From positions 1 through 31,239 of the forward strand of contig CAZABB010000021.1 in assembly GCA_964483625.1 (NCBI GenBank): a stretch of 31,239 nucleotides of DNA. Direction: 5' to 3'. This stretch comes from JAFGQU01 sp964483625. GTDB taxonomy: Bacteria > Omnitrophota > Gorgyraeia > Duberdicusellales > 4484-171. The notes beneath the pieces are model-generated. The model did no database searches and was not told the origin of the DNA. It saw only the letters and a list, made by a program, of their open reading frames with translations. Shown here piece by piece: positions 8,740 to 16,033 of the stretch. Both the position numbers and the translations under genes were made by a program. How positions within the stretch are numbered: the first letter of the stretch is position 1; each line of letters begins with the position of its first letter.

Positions 8740-9595
8740 TTATGTATTTACCGATAAAAATATCCAGTTTCTTTTTGGTTTCGCCGGAAATTCCTTGCGG
8801 ATTAGTCACAATCGCATATTTAAGCGCCTCGCCACAACTACAGGAACGGTCCGTATCGATCTTCAGCAACGCGCTGCGCAGAATCTTTCTGGCATTGGCG
8901 GTGTTTTTTTTCAGATTTTCAATGATCATCTCCACGGTCACCGTCTCTTCGTTTTTCTTCCAGCAATCATAGTCAGTCACTGCCGCCAGGGTCGCGTAAC
9001 AGATTTCCGCTTCTCTTGCCAAACGGGCTTCGACCATATTGGTCATACCGATAATATCGGCACCCCACATTCTGTATAAATTCGACTCCGCCACGGTGGA
9101 AAACTGAGGGCCTTCGATATTGACATACGTACCGCCGTAATGAGCTGAAACCGGATGTTCTTCTGCAGCCGCCTGGAGCACCTTTGCCAGAGAAGTGCAT
9201 ACGGGATCGGCCAATCCTATATGCGCGACAATTCCCTGATCAAAGAACGTATTTTTCCGCAGGCGTGAGGTCCGGTCAAGAAACTGCGTCGGAATGACAA
9301 AATCCAGAGGTTTCAATTTCTCTTTGAGGGAACCGCAGGCGGAAATGGAAATGATCCACCCCACATTCAATTTCTTCATCCCGTAGATATTTGCCCGGTA
9401 ATTAATCTGGGAAGGCTGAATCTCGTGAAATTGTCCATGCCGGGGTAAAAATACAATTTCTCTGCCTTCTAACTCGGCAAGAATAAATCGTGACGAAGCT
9501 TCTCCGAAAGGAGTCCGAACCTCAACCGCCTCTTTTTTGGTAACCCCCTCTAACTGATATAATCCACTCCCCCCAATAACACCTATTCTTTCCAT
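8735..9595 (-). CDS. mtnP: S-methyl-5'-thioadenosine phosphorylase
   Basis: Splits methylthioadenosine, the by-product of polyamine and other S-adenosylmethionine reactions, into adenine and methylthioribose-1-phosphate. GGSGLYQL, TPFGEAS, the phosphate/ribose motif PRHGQFHEI, NYRANIYG, EGPQFSTVAES, GMTNMVEARLAREAEICYA and VTDYDCW are all present; the DYDCW end is typical of MTA phosphorylase rather than purine nucleoside phosphorylase. The 286-residue form starts at the ATG 9593-9595 (MERIGVIGG) with AAAGGA eight bases before it; the longer open frame up to 9685 has no homology. It overlaps the DUF1189 gene by 13 bp, and the stop codon lies within a short repeat array. Confidence 0.93.
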   Translation of the reverse strand: MERIGVIGGSGLYQLEGVTKKEAVEVRTPFGEASSRFILAELEGREIVFLPRHGQFHEIQPSQINYRANIYGMKKLNVGWIISISACGSLKEKLKPLDFVIPTQFLDRTSRLRKNTFFDQGIVAHIGLADPVCTSLAKVLQAAAEEHPVSAHYGGTYVNIEGPQFSTVAESNLYRMWGADIIGMTNMVEARLAREAEICYATLAAVTDYDCWKKNEETVTVEMIIENLKKNTANARKILRSALLKIDTDRSCSCGEALKYAIVTNPQGISGETKKKLDIFIGKYIR

Positions 9596-10434
9596 GACGG
9601 CAATCCTTTCTGAGCTTTGACGGCAAAAAACAAATACCCCACATATATCAGGCTGTAGACCCCCCCAAAGAACGGGATCGGCCAATGGAAAACGGAACAG
9701 ACAACCGCCAAGGCCGTCGGCGGAACAAGGGCATACACCCCCATGATAAACAACTGGGCATACGAACAGCCCGCCTGCAGTCGGTAGTTAAAAATCAGGG
9801 AAAAAGCGCTGAAGACGAACACCTGAATGAGCTTTGCCCCGCTGTAATAAAAAAAGAAAAATACCAGGAGAAACGGCCAAAGAGAAGCGGCAACGCGAGA
9901 GATGGTCTTCTGAACGTTCTCCCTGGTCAATACCAGTTGATGGCTCTTGGTATCTACCAAGACTTCTTCTCCCCGGTGGCTGAGTTTAAAATAATCTACC
10001 CGGTTCAGATTGTACGTCTTGATCTCAGATTCTTCCAGACTGTTATCTTTAGTGAATTTTACCACCATTTTTTTCTGGGCCAGGATAACCACGTTCTCAT
10101 ACCGTTCCAGAATGGGATAGACGTTTTCGGAAACCGGTTCGATAACGAACGCGAAATTCTCATTCCATCTTTTCAGATAGACCTCTGTCGGAGAAACAAT
10201 CGTCCCGTTCTCAATCTCGAGAACCGGAATATCTCCGAAGACAGTCTCGAAATTATCTCCAACCCAGACGGCAGCCTGAGGGACAATCCGGTCAATAAAC
10301 GAATAGCTGTAATACGTCATTGTGACGCTCAGCACCAGGACAAACACAATGAAAGCCCCGACAATATTCAACAGCGGCTGACGTATGAACCCCGAATAAC
10401 GTCTGGGATTAAAACTTCTGACGAGAGATATCAT
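9583..10434 (-). CDS. DUF1189 family membrane protein
   Basis: A 283-residue membrane protein of unknown function that matches the DUF1189 family in layout. There is one hydrophobic segment near residues 22-43, then a roughly 140-residue extracytoplasmic part (VPQAAVWVGDNFETVFGDIPVLEIENGTIVS is a typical DUF1189 stretch, where the family has a short beta-rich domain), then about four hydrophobic spans from residue 180 to the end. It follows proC by 40 bases and overlaps MTA phosphorylase by 13 bases, so it is part of that operon, although no functional link is known. The family call is from recognised layout and sequence style, without a database search. Confidence 0.75.
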   Translation of the reverse strand: MISLVRSFNPRRYSGFIRQPLLNIVGAFIVFVLVLSVTMTYYSYSFIDRIVPQAAVWVGDNFETVFGDIPVLEIENGTIVSPTEVYLKRWNENFAFVIEPVSENVYPILERYENVVILAQKKMVVKFTKDNSLEESEIKTYNLNRVDYFKLSHRGEEVLVDTKSHQLVLTRENVQKTISRVAASLWPFLLVFFFFYYSGAKLIQVFVFSAFSLIFNYRLQAGCSYAQLFIMGVYALVPPTALAVVCSVFHWPIPFFGGVYSLIYVGYLFFAVKAQKGLPSWKE

Positions 10435-10474
10435 CCTTACTCCTGATTCGGATTATTCTGTTATCTCCAAAAGG

Positions 10475-11281
10475 TTACTTGACGATATGTAATTGCCGGG
10501 CACGCCGGGCCGCACGATGAGTGGCTTTTCTCACCAGGGACATGACCTTGTGCTGGTCAAAAACGTCCAATGCCGCCTGAGTTGTTCCGCCTTTAGAGGC
10601 CACTTTCCTGATCCATTTCTTGAAATCTCCCCCCTGATCTCCCGCCAGGAGAGAACAGGCCCCTTCAAACGTCTTCAATGTCATCTCCCTGGCGAGGCGC
10701 GGAGAGAACCCCAGCGAAAGAGCGCTTTGATACAGACAATTCATAAAATAAAAGACATACCCCGGCCCTGACCCGGAAATTGCCGTTACCTTATCAAGCG
10801 ACGACTCACTGACACAAAAAACATCTCCCACACACTGAAAAATGCGTTTTGCCACCGAGATATCGGACTCTGAGGCGTACCGGCCGCGGCAGAGAAAGGA
10901 AACCGACTTGCGTTTTAATGCCGCGAGGTTGGGCATCACCCGGACCAGGCGCACCCGGCCGATACATTTCTGATAGAAGGAAGCCGTCACGCCCGCAGCG
11001 ATGGAAATCAAAAGAGGCGAATGTTCACCGAAGGCCGCCTTGATTCCGTGACGGTCAAAGAAAGCGGGTATATCCTGAGGTTTCAGCGCCAGGATAATGA
11101 CAGGCGCCTTCCTGATCACCTCTCGATCCGTAACGCAACGGGTGATATTCCTCTTCTTCTTGATTTTTGACTTTACCTTATCAAAAACGCGAACGTTCCA
11201 CCCATGGTCGGCAAGAGCTTCACCCAGAGCCCGACCCATGTTGCCGAATCCAATAATACCTACAAGCATCTTCTTCTTCAT
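10475..11281 (-). CDS. proC: Pyrroline-5-carboxylate reductase
   Basis: Reduces pyrroline-5-carboxylate to proline with NAD(P)H. The Rossmann start IIGFGNMGRALGEAL, the ALKPQDIP region, the RVMPNLAA loop, the SGSGPGYVFYFMN signature and the C-terminal KVASKGGTTQAAL helix are all present in 268 residues, a normal length. Two in-frame ATGs (11281 and 11269) are possible; AAGGT stands nine bases before the first. A promoter-like TTGACA/TAAGGT pair ends only nine bases before that ATG. The gene heads the proC-DUF1189-MTAP-kinase-ileS run. Confidence 0.93.
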   Translation of the reverse strand: MKKKMLVGIIGFGNMGRALGEALADHGWNVRVFDKVKSKIKKKRNITRCVTDREVIRKAPVIILALKPQDIPAFFDRHGIKAAFGEHSPLLISIAAGVTASFYQKCIGRVRLVRVMPNLAALKRKSVSFLCRGRYASESDISVAKRIFQCVGDVFCVSESSLDKVTAISGSGPGYVFYFMNCLYQSALSLGFSPRLAREMTLKTFEGACSLLAGDQGGDFKKWIRKVASKGGTTQAALDVFDQHKVMSLVRKATHRAARRARQLHIVK

Positions 11282-11290
11282 AAATTTTTT

Positions 11291-11318
11291 ACCTTAACAT
11301 AAAAAAAATAGCTGTCAA
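11291..11318 (-). promoter_or_regulatory. Candidate promoter of proC (TTGACA, extended -10)
   Basis: On the minus strand TTGACA (11313-11318) is followed after 16 bases by TAAGGT (11291-11296), with TG one base before the -10 as in extended -10 promoters. The -35 is perfect and the -10 is weak (3 of 6). The predicted start is about 11284, nearly at the proC ATG, so the transcript would be close to leaderless unless the second ATG at 11269 is used. The AAGGT of the -10 could instead be a ribosome site for a longer transcript. Confidence 0.4.
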
Positions 11319-11441
11319 TAATTGTCCCGATCAGACGCGGATCCGAAAATAGCTGCCTCTCCCCTTTATGGACCTCGTAACGGCATTTGCTTTTACGCTA
11401 CGCATTGAAAAACCGGCAGGAATAGATCCGTGCAAAAACAG

Positions 11442-13403
11442 TCAGGACCGTTTCACGTCGGCAACGATGTCTTTCGTTTTCACAAACTCTACGCCCCGGC
11501 GCCGCCACAAAGAGAACAACTTCTCTTTTTCTTTCCGGGAAATTTCTTTTACTGCGTCCTCAATGACGGTAACCTGAAAATTATTTTTCAACAACCCCTC
11601 GACCGCCTCCCGCACGCAATACTCCGTAGCTACCCCATACACATAGGTACGATCAGGGAATAAGGCTTCCAGAAGATTATGCGTATTAGGGTTAGAGAAA
11701 ACATTCAGGATGTTCTTTTCCAGGATGATCTGAGGATATTTGCGCACAAACGCCTTTAATTCGAGAAATGAATACATTTTTTTCGCCGGGATCACCTTTG
11801 CGTTCTTAAGCCGCGTTTCTTTCACTTTGCGATGTCCCCGGGTATTCTTGACACAATGAGACCCGAACTCTTTGAATTCAGGGTCATCTTTCCGATGGGT
11901 ATCCAGAGAAGAAACAACCGGGATATGCGCCGACGCGGCAGTTTGAGTTAATTTTTTCAGATTAGCAATAATCGTATCCGCTCCGGGCACGGGCAGACCG
12001 CCGCGTTTATTCAGAAAATCACACTGAGTATCGATATCAAAAAACAAGACTGTTTCTTTGGTCCTGTTTGCCATCTGGGCAGTGAGCTGATCGGTAATTC
12101 CACTCAATTTCCGAGATATACTGACACGATAGGCACCTTTGGCCTCGGTTTTCTTCAGAATCAACGGTAGCGTCAATTTTTTCCGCCCGAATATTTTTCT
12201 TTTTTCCTCAAGCGTTTTTTCTTTACGCAGGCGTTTCCCCCTCTCCATAACTTTACGCAGCATCTTCTTGCCCGACAACTTCTCCTTATCTAACCCCACC
12301 TCATCGCCAATCATCACCCCCGAAGACGCAAAGGTGCGAAAAATCTGTTTTCGGCAGGGTACGGTTGACTTTCCTTCACTGACCTTCATCGTGGGAACGA
12401 AATCTTTCCCCTTTTCCTTTATCTCAACTAGCTTATAGATCACATCGGTATAGGGGAAATCCGAAGATACCCCCATATTGCTTCCCACGCCAAAGGCATC
12501 GACAGGAGCACCGGCGGCAACCAGCTTCTCGATCTTATATTCGTCAAGGTTGCCGGAAGCAACGATCATCGTATCGATCAATCCCTCTTTATCCAGTTGA
12601 AGCCGCGCGTAGCGCGAATCACTGATAAGATCGCCGCTATCTAAACGAATACCTACCAGGTCGATGCCGCGTTTTCTCAAGAACCGGGCGACCCGTAAGG
12701 ACGCGTCAATCCCTTTGCGAACGTCGTAAGTATCGACCAGAAAAATACTCTTGGCGGGAAATTCCTTGGCGAAATTCAAAAAACTTTCGGTTTCCCGTTC
12801 AAAACTCATCACGAAGGAGTGAGCAATGGTTCCGGCAACCGGAATGCGGTACTGCAACCCGGCGTTTAAATTCGAGGTGCCCATAACGCCGACCATATAC
12901 GAATATTTGGCGCAGGCTAACGACGCTTCGACACCTTGCGTCCTCCTGAGGGAAAAGTCATACACATTTTTACCTTGTGCCGCCAAAACTACGCGGGCGG
13001 CTTTCGTCGCCAGCGTTGTTGCCAGATTGATCCGGTTCAAGAGAAAACTCTCGATAATCTGCGCCTCGATAAGGCCGGCGGTCACCCTTAAGACCGGCTC
13101 ACCGGCAAAGACGATTTCCGGCTCCTCAACCGCCCAGACCGTGCCGCGAAAACGAAACGTTTCCAGGTATTTCAGAAACCTTTCGTCAAACATCCCCAAG
13201 CTTCTTAGGTATTCGATCTCTTCTTGCGAAAACGAAAGGTCCTGCAGATAATTCACCACCGCATCGATTCCACAGGCAACATAAAAAGGCCGCCGCGGAG
13301 AACGGATAAAAAGATCGAATGTCGCGGTCGCATGCGGCTTATACTTATAGTAGACCTGGGCCATGGTCAACTCATACAGATCAATGACCAGACGGCTACT
13401 CAT
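11442..13403 (-). CDS. Fusion: nicotinate phosphoribosyltransferase + nicotinamidase
   Basis: A 653-residue protein. The first about 455 residues are a nicotinate phosphoribosyltransferase (pncB type): DLYELTMAQVYYKYKP, the LRRTQG loop, GTSNLNAG, AGTIAHSFVMSFE and VGIRLDSGDL are visible. A basic linker leads to a C-terminal isochorismatase-fold nicotinamidase (pncA type): FFDIDTQCDFL with the catalytic aspartate, SLDTHRKDDPEF and GSHCVKNTRGH for the metal site, a lysine in LEKNILNVF, and nucleophilic cysteine in GVATEYCVREA. Together they would take nicotinamide to nicotinate and on to nicotinate mononucleotide. The ATG at 13401-13403 has GAGGAG about ten bases before it; a longer frame to 13517 has no homology. 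It overlaps the thioredoxin gene by eight bases. Confidence 0.92.
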   Translation of the reverse strand: MSSRLVIDLYELTMAQVYYKYKPHATATFDLFIRSPRRPFYVACGIDAVVNYLQDLSFSQEEIEYLRSLGMFDERFLKYLETFRFRGTVWAVEEPEIVFAGEPVLRVTAGLIEAQIIESFLLNRINLATTLATKAARVVLAAQGKNVYDFSLRRTQGVEASLACAKYSYMVGVMGTSNLNAGLQYRIPVAGTIAHSFVMSFERETESFLNFAKEFPAKSIFLVDTYDVRKGIDASLRVARFLRKRGIDLVGIRLDSGDLISDSRYARLQLDKEGLIDTMIVASGNLDEYKIEKLVAAGAPVDAFGVGSNMGVSSDFPYTDVIYKLVEIKEKGKDFVPTMKVSEGKSTVPCRKQIFRTFASSGVMIGDEVGLDKEKLSGKKMLRKVMERGKRLRKEKTLEEKRKIFGRKKLTLPLILKKTEAKGAYRVSISRKLSGITDQLTAQMANRTKETVLFFDIDTQCDFLNKRGGLPVPGADTIIANLKKLTQTAASAHIPVVSSLDTHRKDDPEFKEFGSHCVKNTRGHRKVKETRLKNAKVIPAKKMYSFLELKAFVRKYPQIILEKNILNVFSNPNTHNLLEALFPDRTYVYGVATEYCVREAVEGLLKNNFQVTVIEDAVKEISRKEKEKLFSLWRRRGVEFVKTKDIVADVKRS

Positions 13404-13914
13404 GGCTGAATATCTCCTCGATCTGTTCCGGATACAACCGGTACGATTTATACACGATCTCCTCATCCTGGAAAAACACATAGGTAGGAACACCCATAAC
13501 GCCCAGGTATCGGACAAAAAAAAGCCCGGAATCCATCACTATTTTTTGAGAAATCTCCGGTTTGATCTTGTAGTCTTTCAAGAATTTCCTGACCGCGGCG
13601 GGAGATTCGCCAAGGTTCACGAACATAATCGAAGCCCCCAGATCATCCAGATCAGTCCCGTTTAATTTTTCAAACTCCCGACGACAGTAAAAACACCGGG
13701 TCGTCCAGAACATCAGAATTGTCTGATGCGGCGTAACCAGATCCTGATAGGTGTAAGTGGTACGATCCAGAGCGGAAAATTGAACGTTTTGCTGGCAATA
13801 TCCGGTACAGATAGGCAGGCACAGGGCGCAAACAAGAAGAAATACTTTCAGAACAGGATAACTGCTTTGACCAGAAAATAAAGCCCTACCATAAGTAAAA
13901 ACCCGCCGACGCAT
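13396..13914 (-). CDS. Secreted thioredoxin-like protein (TlpA-type)
   Basis: A 172-residue thioredoxin-fold protein. A hydrophobic stretch (VLKVFLLVCALCLPICTG, 21-38) looks like a signal peptide or anchor, so it probably works outside the cytoplasm. The redox motif is CFYC in WTTRCFYCRREF, in place of the usual WCxxC, and the cis-proline loop GVMGVPTYVFF is intact. It overlaps the end of ccdA by 67 bases if the ATG at 13914 is used. That ATG has no ribosome site and gives an odd 20-residue basic front; a start closer to the hydrophobic segment is possible, but the only in-frame candidate there is CTG. With CcdA upstream, electrons from the membrane could keep it reduced. Confidence 0.82.
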   Translation of the reverse strand: MRRRVFTYGRALFSGQSSYPVLKVFLLVCALCLPICTGYCQQNVQFSALDRTTYTYQDLVTPHQTILMFWTTRCFYCRREFEKLNGTDLDDLGASIMFVNLGESPAAVRKFLKDYKIKPEISQKIVMDSGLFFVRYLGVMGVPTYVFFQDEEIVYKSYRLYPEQIEEIFSHE

Positions 13915-14555
13915 TTTCTAATTATTATAAGCCAATTACCTCCTTTTGGCAATTTGGAAATAAGCGAGGTAAACGTACCGACCACCACAAGTAATACTCC
14001 ATACCCCAACGCAAAAAAGAACAAATTCATCCCCCCATAGACGACATCTTTTTGCAGAGCGATAAGACTTAAGATCGTGCCGACGATGGGGAAAAGACAG
14101 GGCAAAGCCGTAACCCCGGCGATCATACCCGCGGTAAACAGAGAAATATACGGCCGCCGCACGCTGCAGATTCCTGAACCGCATTGCCAGCGAAAAAGAG
14201 GAAACGGGAGGAAATCGAAAAGAGAAAGGCTTAAGAAACACAAAAAAAGACCGACGGCACCCAAGACAAACGGATTAAAAGCCAGAGCCCCTAAGAAAAA
14301 CCCCATCGTTGCCGCGAGGATTCCCAGAACCGTATAGGTCACGGCGATCCCCGCCACAAAGGTCAAACTCATCAAGAATCCTTTGCGCCGGGACCCGATG
14401 GAATATGCCCCGATGACGCCCACGGTAACCGGCAATAACGGGTAGATACAGGGAGAAAAGCTGGCAATCATGCCGGCAAGAAACGACGCTCCCACCCCCA
14501 GGAGAGAGTGGGAGAGAAGAATTCTCTCCAGCGTCCCCGTTAATTCTTCAAACAT
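13848..14555 (-). CDS. ccdA: CcdA/DsbD-type thiol-disulfide membrane transporter
   Basis: A 235-residue polytopic protein with about six hydrophobic segments, matching the short CcdA form that passes reducing equivalents from cytoplasmic thioredoxin to extracytoplasmic thiol proteins. The two paired cysteine motifs are visible: FSPCIYPLLPV (near residue 36) and ALPCLFPIVGT (about residue 150). A short extra loop with C-x4-C (CGSGIC) lies between them. I use the ATG at 14553-14555; a GTG three bases earlier is equally open, and GAGGT precedes both. It overlaps cutA by eight bases and the thioredoxin gene by 67, so its partner is very likely that thioredoxin-like protein. Confidence 0.9.
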   Translation of the reverse strand: MFEELTGTLERILLSHSLLGVGASFLAGMIASFSPCIYPLLPVTVGVIGAYSIGSRRKGFLMSLTFVAGIAVTYTVLGILAATMGFFLGALAFNPFVLGAVGLFLCFLSLSLFDFLPFPLFRWQCGSGICSVRRPYISLFTAGMIAGVTALPCLFPIVGTILSLIALQKDVVYGGMNLFFFALGYGVLLVVVGTFTSLISKLPKGGNWLIIIRKCVGGFLLMVGLYFLVKAVILF

Positions 14556-14868
14556 CACCCGTTACCTCACCGAGCCAGCGAAGATACGAATCATTCACTT
14601 TATCCATCCCGATCCCGACGATTTCAGGAACATCATAGGGATGATGGACTTCAATAGTCTGCCGCAGTTTATCGAACAATGCCTTTTTTGTTTTGATCAA
14701 AAGGAGAGATTCCTTTGCCTCATCGATTTTCCCTTCCCACCAGAAGTAGGAATCGACCCCGCCCAGCACATTCACGCAGGCGGCGACGTTCTCTTTCAGA
14801 ATCACCTGAGCTAATTCCTTCGCTTTGTTTTCCGGAACCGTTACCAATACGACAACCCCCTCATTCAT
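14548..14868 (-). CDS. cutA: CutA1 family divalent cation tolerance protein
   Basis: A small trimeric protein first linked to copper tolerance; its precise role is still uncertain in bacteria. The 106 residues contain VTVPENKAKELAQVI, VAACVNVL, SYFWWEGKIDEAKE and HPYDVPEIVGI, which together define the family. The ATG at 14866-14868 has GGAAGG seven bases before it and overlaps the flavodoxin stop by four bases (ATGA); an in-frame ATG at 14919 would add 17 unrelated residues. It lies between flavodoxin and ccdA in a tightly packed redox operon. CutA and CcdA are often neighbours in other genomes. Confidence 0.95.
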   Translation of the reverse strand: MNEGVVVLVTVPENKAKELAQVILKENVAACVNVLGGVDSYFWWEGKIDEAKESLLLIKTKKALFDKLRQTIEVHHPYDVPEIVGIGMDKVNDSYLRWLGEVTGDV

Positions 14869-15338
14869 GAGTTGACCTTCCTGAGTAATTCCACGAACCT
14901 CTGGGCGAAACGAACACAATTATCCTTCGCCCGTTTATCTACCGGGCCTACCGAAACCGGCCCGTAATGATCTCCCTGCCAATCCCCCTGGATGATCATG
15001 CCGTGAATAAGCAAAGCTTCCTGGATGGAGAGCACGGTTGTCTCATTTCCTCCGGCGAGATTGGCACTTGAAGAAAATGCCCCGCCGACTCTACCATCGA
15101 GTTTACCATGGAAAGAAACGCTCTCGTCAAGCAGCTTCTTTACCTCATACGCAAGTGTCCCGTAATAGGTAGGTGAGCCGATAATGATTCCGTCATACTC
15201 AAGCAATTCCTTAGCTGCGATATCCCCGACAGAGGCCAGCTTTGTTTCGACTCCCGCCGCGGATATCGTCTCGGAAATCGTTTGAGCCATATTTTTTGTC
15301 GTCCCGCCCCGTGAATAATATATCACTATTACCTTCAT
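14865..15338 (-). CDS. Flavodoxin-like FMN protein (WrbA-type)
   Basis: A 157-residue flavodoxin-fold protein, probably FMN binding and either an electron carrier or an NAD(P)H:quinone oxidoreductase-like enzyme. The phosphate loop SRGGTTKNMA (9-18) and the isoalloxazine loop GSPTYYGTLAYEVKKLL (55-71) are both present, and the third loop contains GGAFSSSANLAGGNET. The layout resembles WrbA-like short forms, but the catalytic class cannot be fixed. GGGAGG stands a few bases before the ATG. It is the first gene of the cutA-ccdA-thioredoxin-NAPRT run and overlaps cutA by four bases. Confidence 0.88.
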   Translation of the reverse strand: MKVIVIYYSRGGTTKNMAQTISETISAAGVETKLASVGDIAAKELLEYDGIIIGSPTYYGTLAYEVKKLLDESVSFHGKLDGRVGGAFSSSANLAGGNETTVLSIQEALLIHGMIIQGDWQGDHYGPVSVGPVDKRAKDNCVRFAQRFVELLRKVNS

Positions 15339-15430
15339 GTAAGCCTCCCTTCCCTACAATACGTGTTCATGTTAAAAAACCGCGTTACCGTATTTTACCC
15401 AAATTTTAATGATTTGTGAAGAAATGAAAC

Positions 15431-15529
15431 AGCGGACAGCGATGAGCGATGAGCGGTGAGTACTCAGCGATGAGACCAAAGAACGATCCCGCCCCCCCCT
15501 ACCCGCTGATCGCTATTCGCTCAACGCTA
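15431..15529. repeat. Inverted pair of 7-bp repeat arrays (AGCGATG units)
   Basis: The plus strand at 15431-15474 is built of seven-base units AGCGGAC, AGCGATG, AGCGATG, AGCGGTG and a further AGCGATG. The minus strand at 15501-15529 is built of AGCGTTG, AGCGAAT, AGCGATC, AGCGGGT. The two arms face each other across about 26 bases including a run of eight C, so a long imperfect hairpin is possible. Nothing coding is supported here. Together with the next array it fills the flavodoxin-tRNA spacer of about 300 bp. Confidence 0.72.
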
Positions 15530-15544
15530 GAAAATGCGCCCGGC

Positions 15545-15640
15545 ATTACTCGTCACGCGTATCGCGTCACGCGGAACGCGTCCGGGGAAGAAGGGAATTT
15601 TGTTTTCAACGCGTTTCGCGTTACTCGTTCCGCGTTACGA
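15545..15640. repeat. 7-bp repeat arrays (ACGCGT-type) next to tRNA-Arg
   Basis: Two blocks of seven-base units sit between the AGCGATG arrays and the tRNA. The first, 15545-15582, reads TTACTCG, TCACGCG, TATCGCG, TCACGCG, GAACGCG. The second, 15606-15640, reads CAACGCG, TTTCGCG, TTACTCG, TTCCGCG. They are related to each other and can pair because the CGCG cores are palindromic. The second block ends about five bases from the 3' end of the tRNA. No gene is supported here. Confidence 0.68.
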
Positions 15641-15645
15641 AAGCG

Positions 15646-15719
15646 TGCGCCCGGCAGGATTCGAACCTGCAACCTTCTGGTCCGTAGCCAAACGATCTAT
15701 CCAGTTGATCTACGGGCGC
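15646..15719 (-). tRNA. tRNA-Arg(ACG)
   Basis: On the minus strand a complete cloverleaf of 74 nt is visible. The seven-base acceptor stem GCGCCCG pairs with CGGGCGC, the D stem is GATC/GATC with a GG-containing loop, the anticodon stem TTTGG/CCAGA carries the loop CTACGGA, the variable loop is AGGTT, and the T arm is GCAGG-TTCGAAT-CCTGC. The anticodon is ACG, so A34 should be deaminated to inosine to read CGN arginine codons. The discriminator is A. The 3' CCA is not encoded (the next bases are CGC), so a CCA-adding enzyme is needed. It is isolated between repeat arrays. Confidence 0.97.
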
Positions 15720-15728
15720 TTAATGGCA

Positions 15729-15754
15729 AATAGCGTATGACCTATAGCGAATAG
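15729..15754. repeat. Short 7-bp repeat array upstream of tRNA-Arg
   Basis: Units AATAGCG, TATGACC, TATAGCG, AATAG follow each other with seven-base spacing on the plus strand, starting nine bases beyond the 5' end of the tRNA. It is shorter and more degenerate than the arrays on the other side of the tRNA but has the same TAGCG core. Confidence 0.5.
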
Positions 15755-15818
15755 TTATCAATACGGCTTCACGGGGCATTATCGCCATGAGTCTTCTCTA
15801 TCCAGTTGTTCAAAGATT

Positions 15819-15909
15819 CGTCACATGTGACGTGCCCTCACAGAGGAGGCTTCGCACTGTCGTGTGACTATGTGACATCAATTCGACCGGTCTTCACCGG
15901 TCGAATTGA
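15819..15909. repeat. Structured spacer: palindrome and perfect 14-bp hairpin
   Basis: Three nested symmetrical elements occur between the tRNA and the coiled-coil gene. CGTCACATGTGACG (15819-15832) is a perfect 14-base palindrome. GTCACAT (15820-15826) can also pair with ATGTGAC (15870-15876). A perfect inverted repeat of 14 bases, TCAATTCGACCGGT (15878-15891) with its complement (15896-15909), encloses the loop CTTC. No U-run follows on either strand, so it is not a standard intrinsic terminator. It could end the coiled-coil transcript, or be a small structured RNA or protein-binding site. The remaining spacer to 16033 shows no gene. Confidence 0.7.
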
Positions 15910-16033
15910 CAGTATACCATTCCTTTTTATTTTTGCAATACGCAGCAGGAGGAAGGAAGAAAAGATCCTGCGCATCCCTCCTTTCGAAGGCAAATCAAGA
16001 TCTTGTTTGCATATCGGTGATTTCGAACCGCAA

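Noticed and set aside
8330..9079. Plus-strand frames of 249 and 177 codons across the MTAP-kinase boundary
   Set aside because: Both are antisense to recognised genes and cross the 7-bp repeat array.
15431..15640. CRISPR array
   Set aside because: The units are only seven bases, directly adjacent, with no spacers and no cas genes.
15878..15909. Intrinsic terminator of the coiled-coil gene
   Set aside because: The stem is perfect but no U-run follows on either strand, so it is listed as a structured repeat instead.
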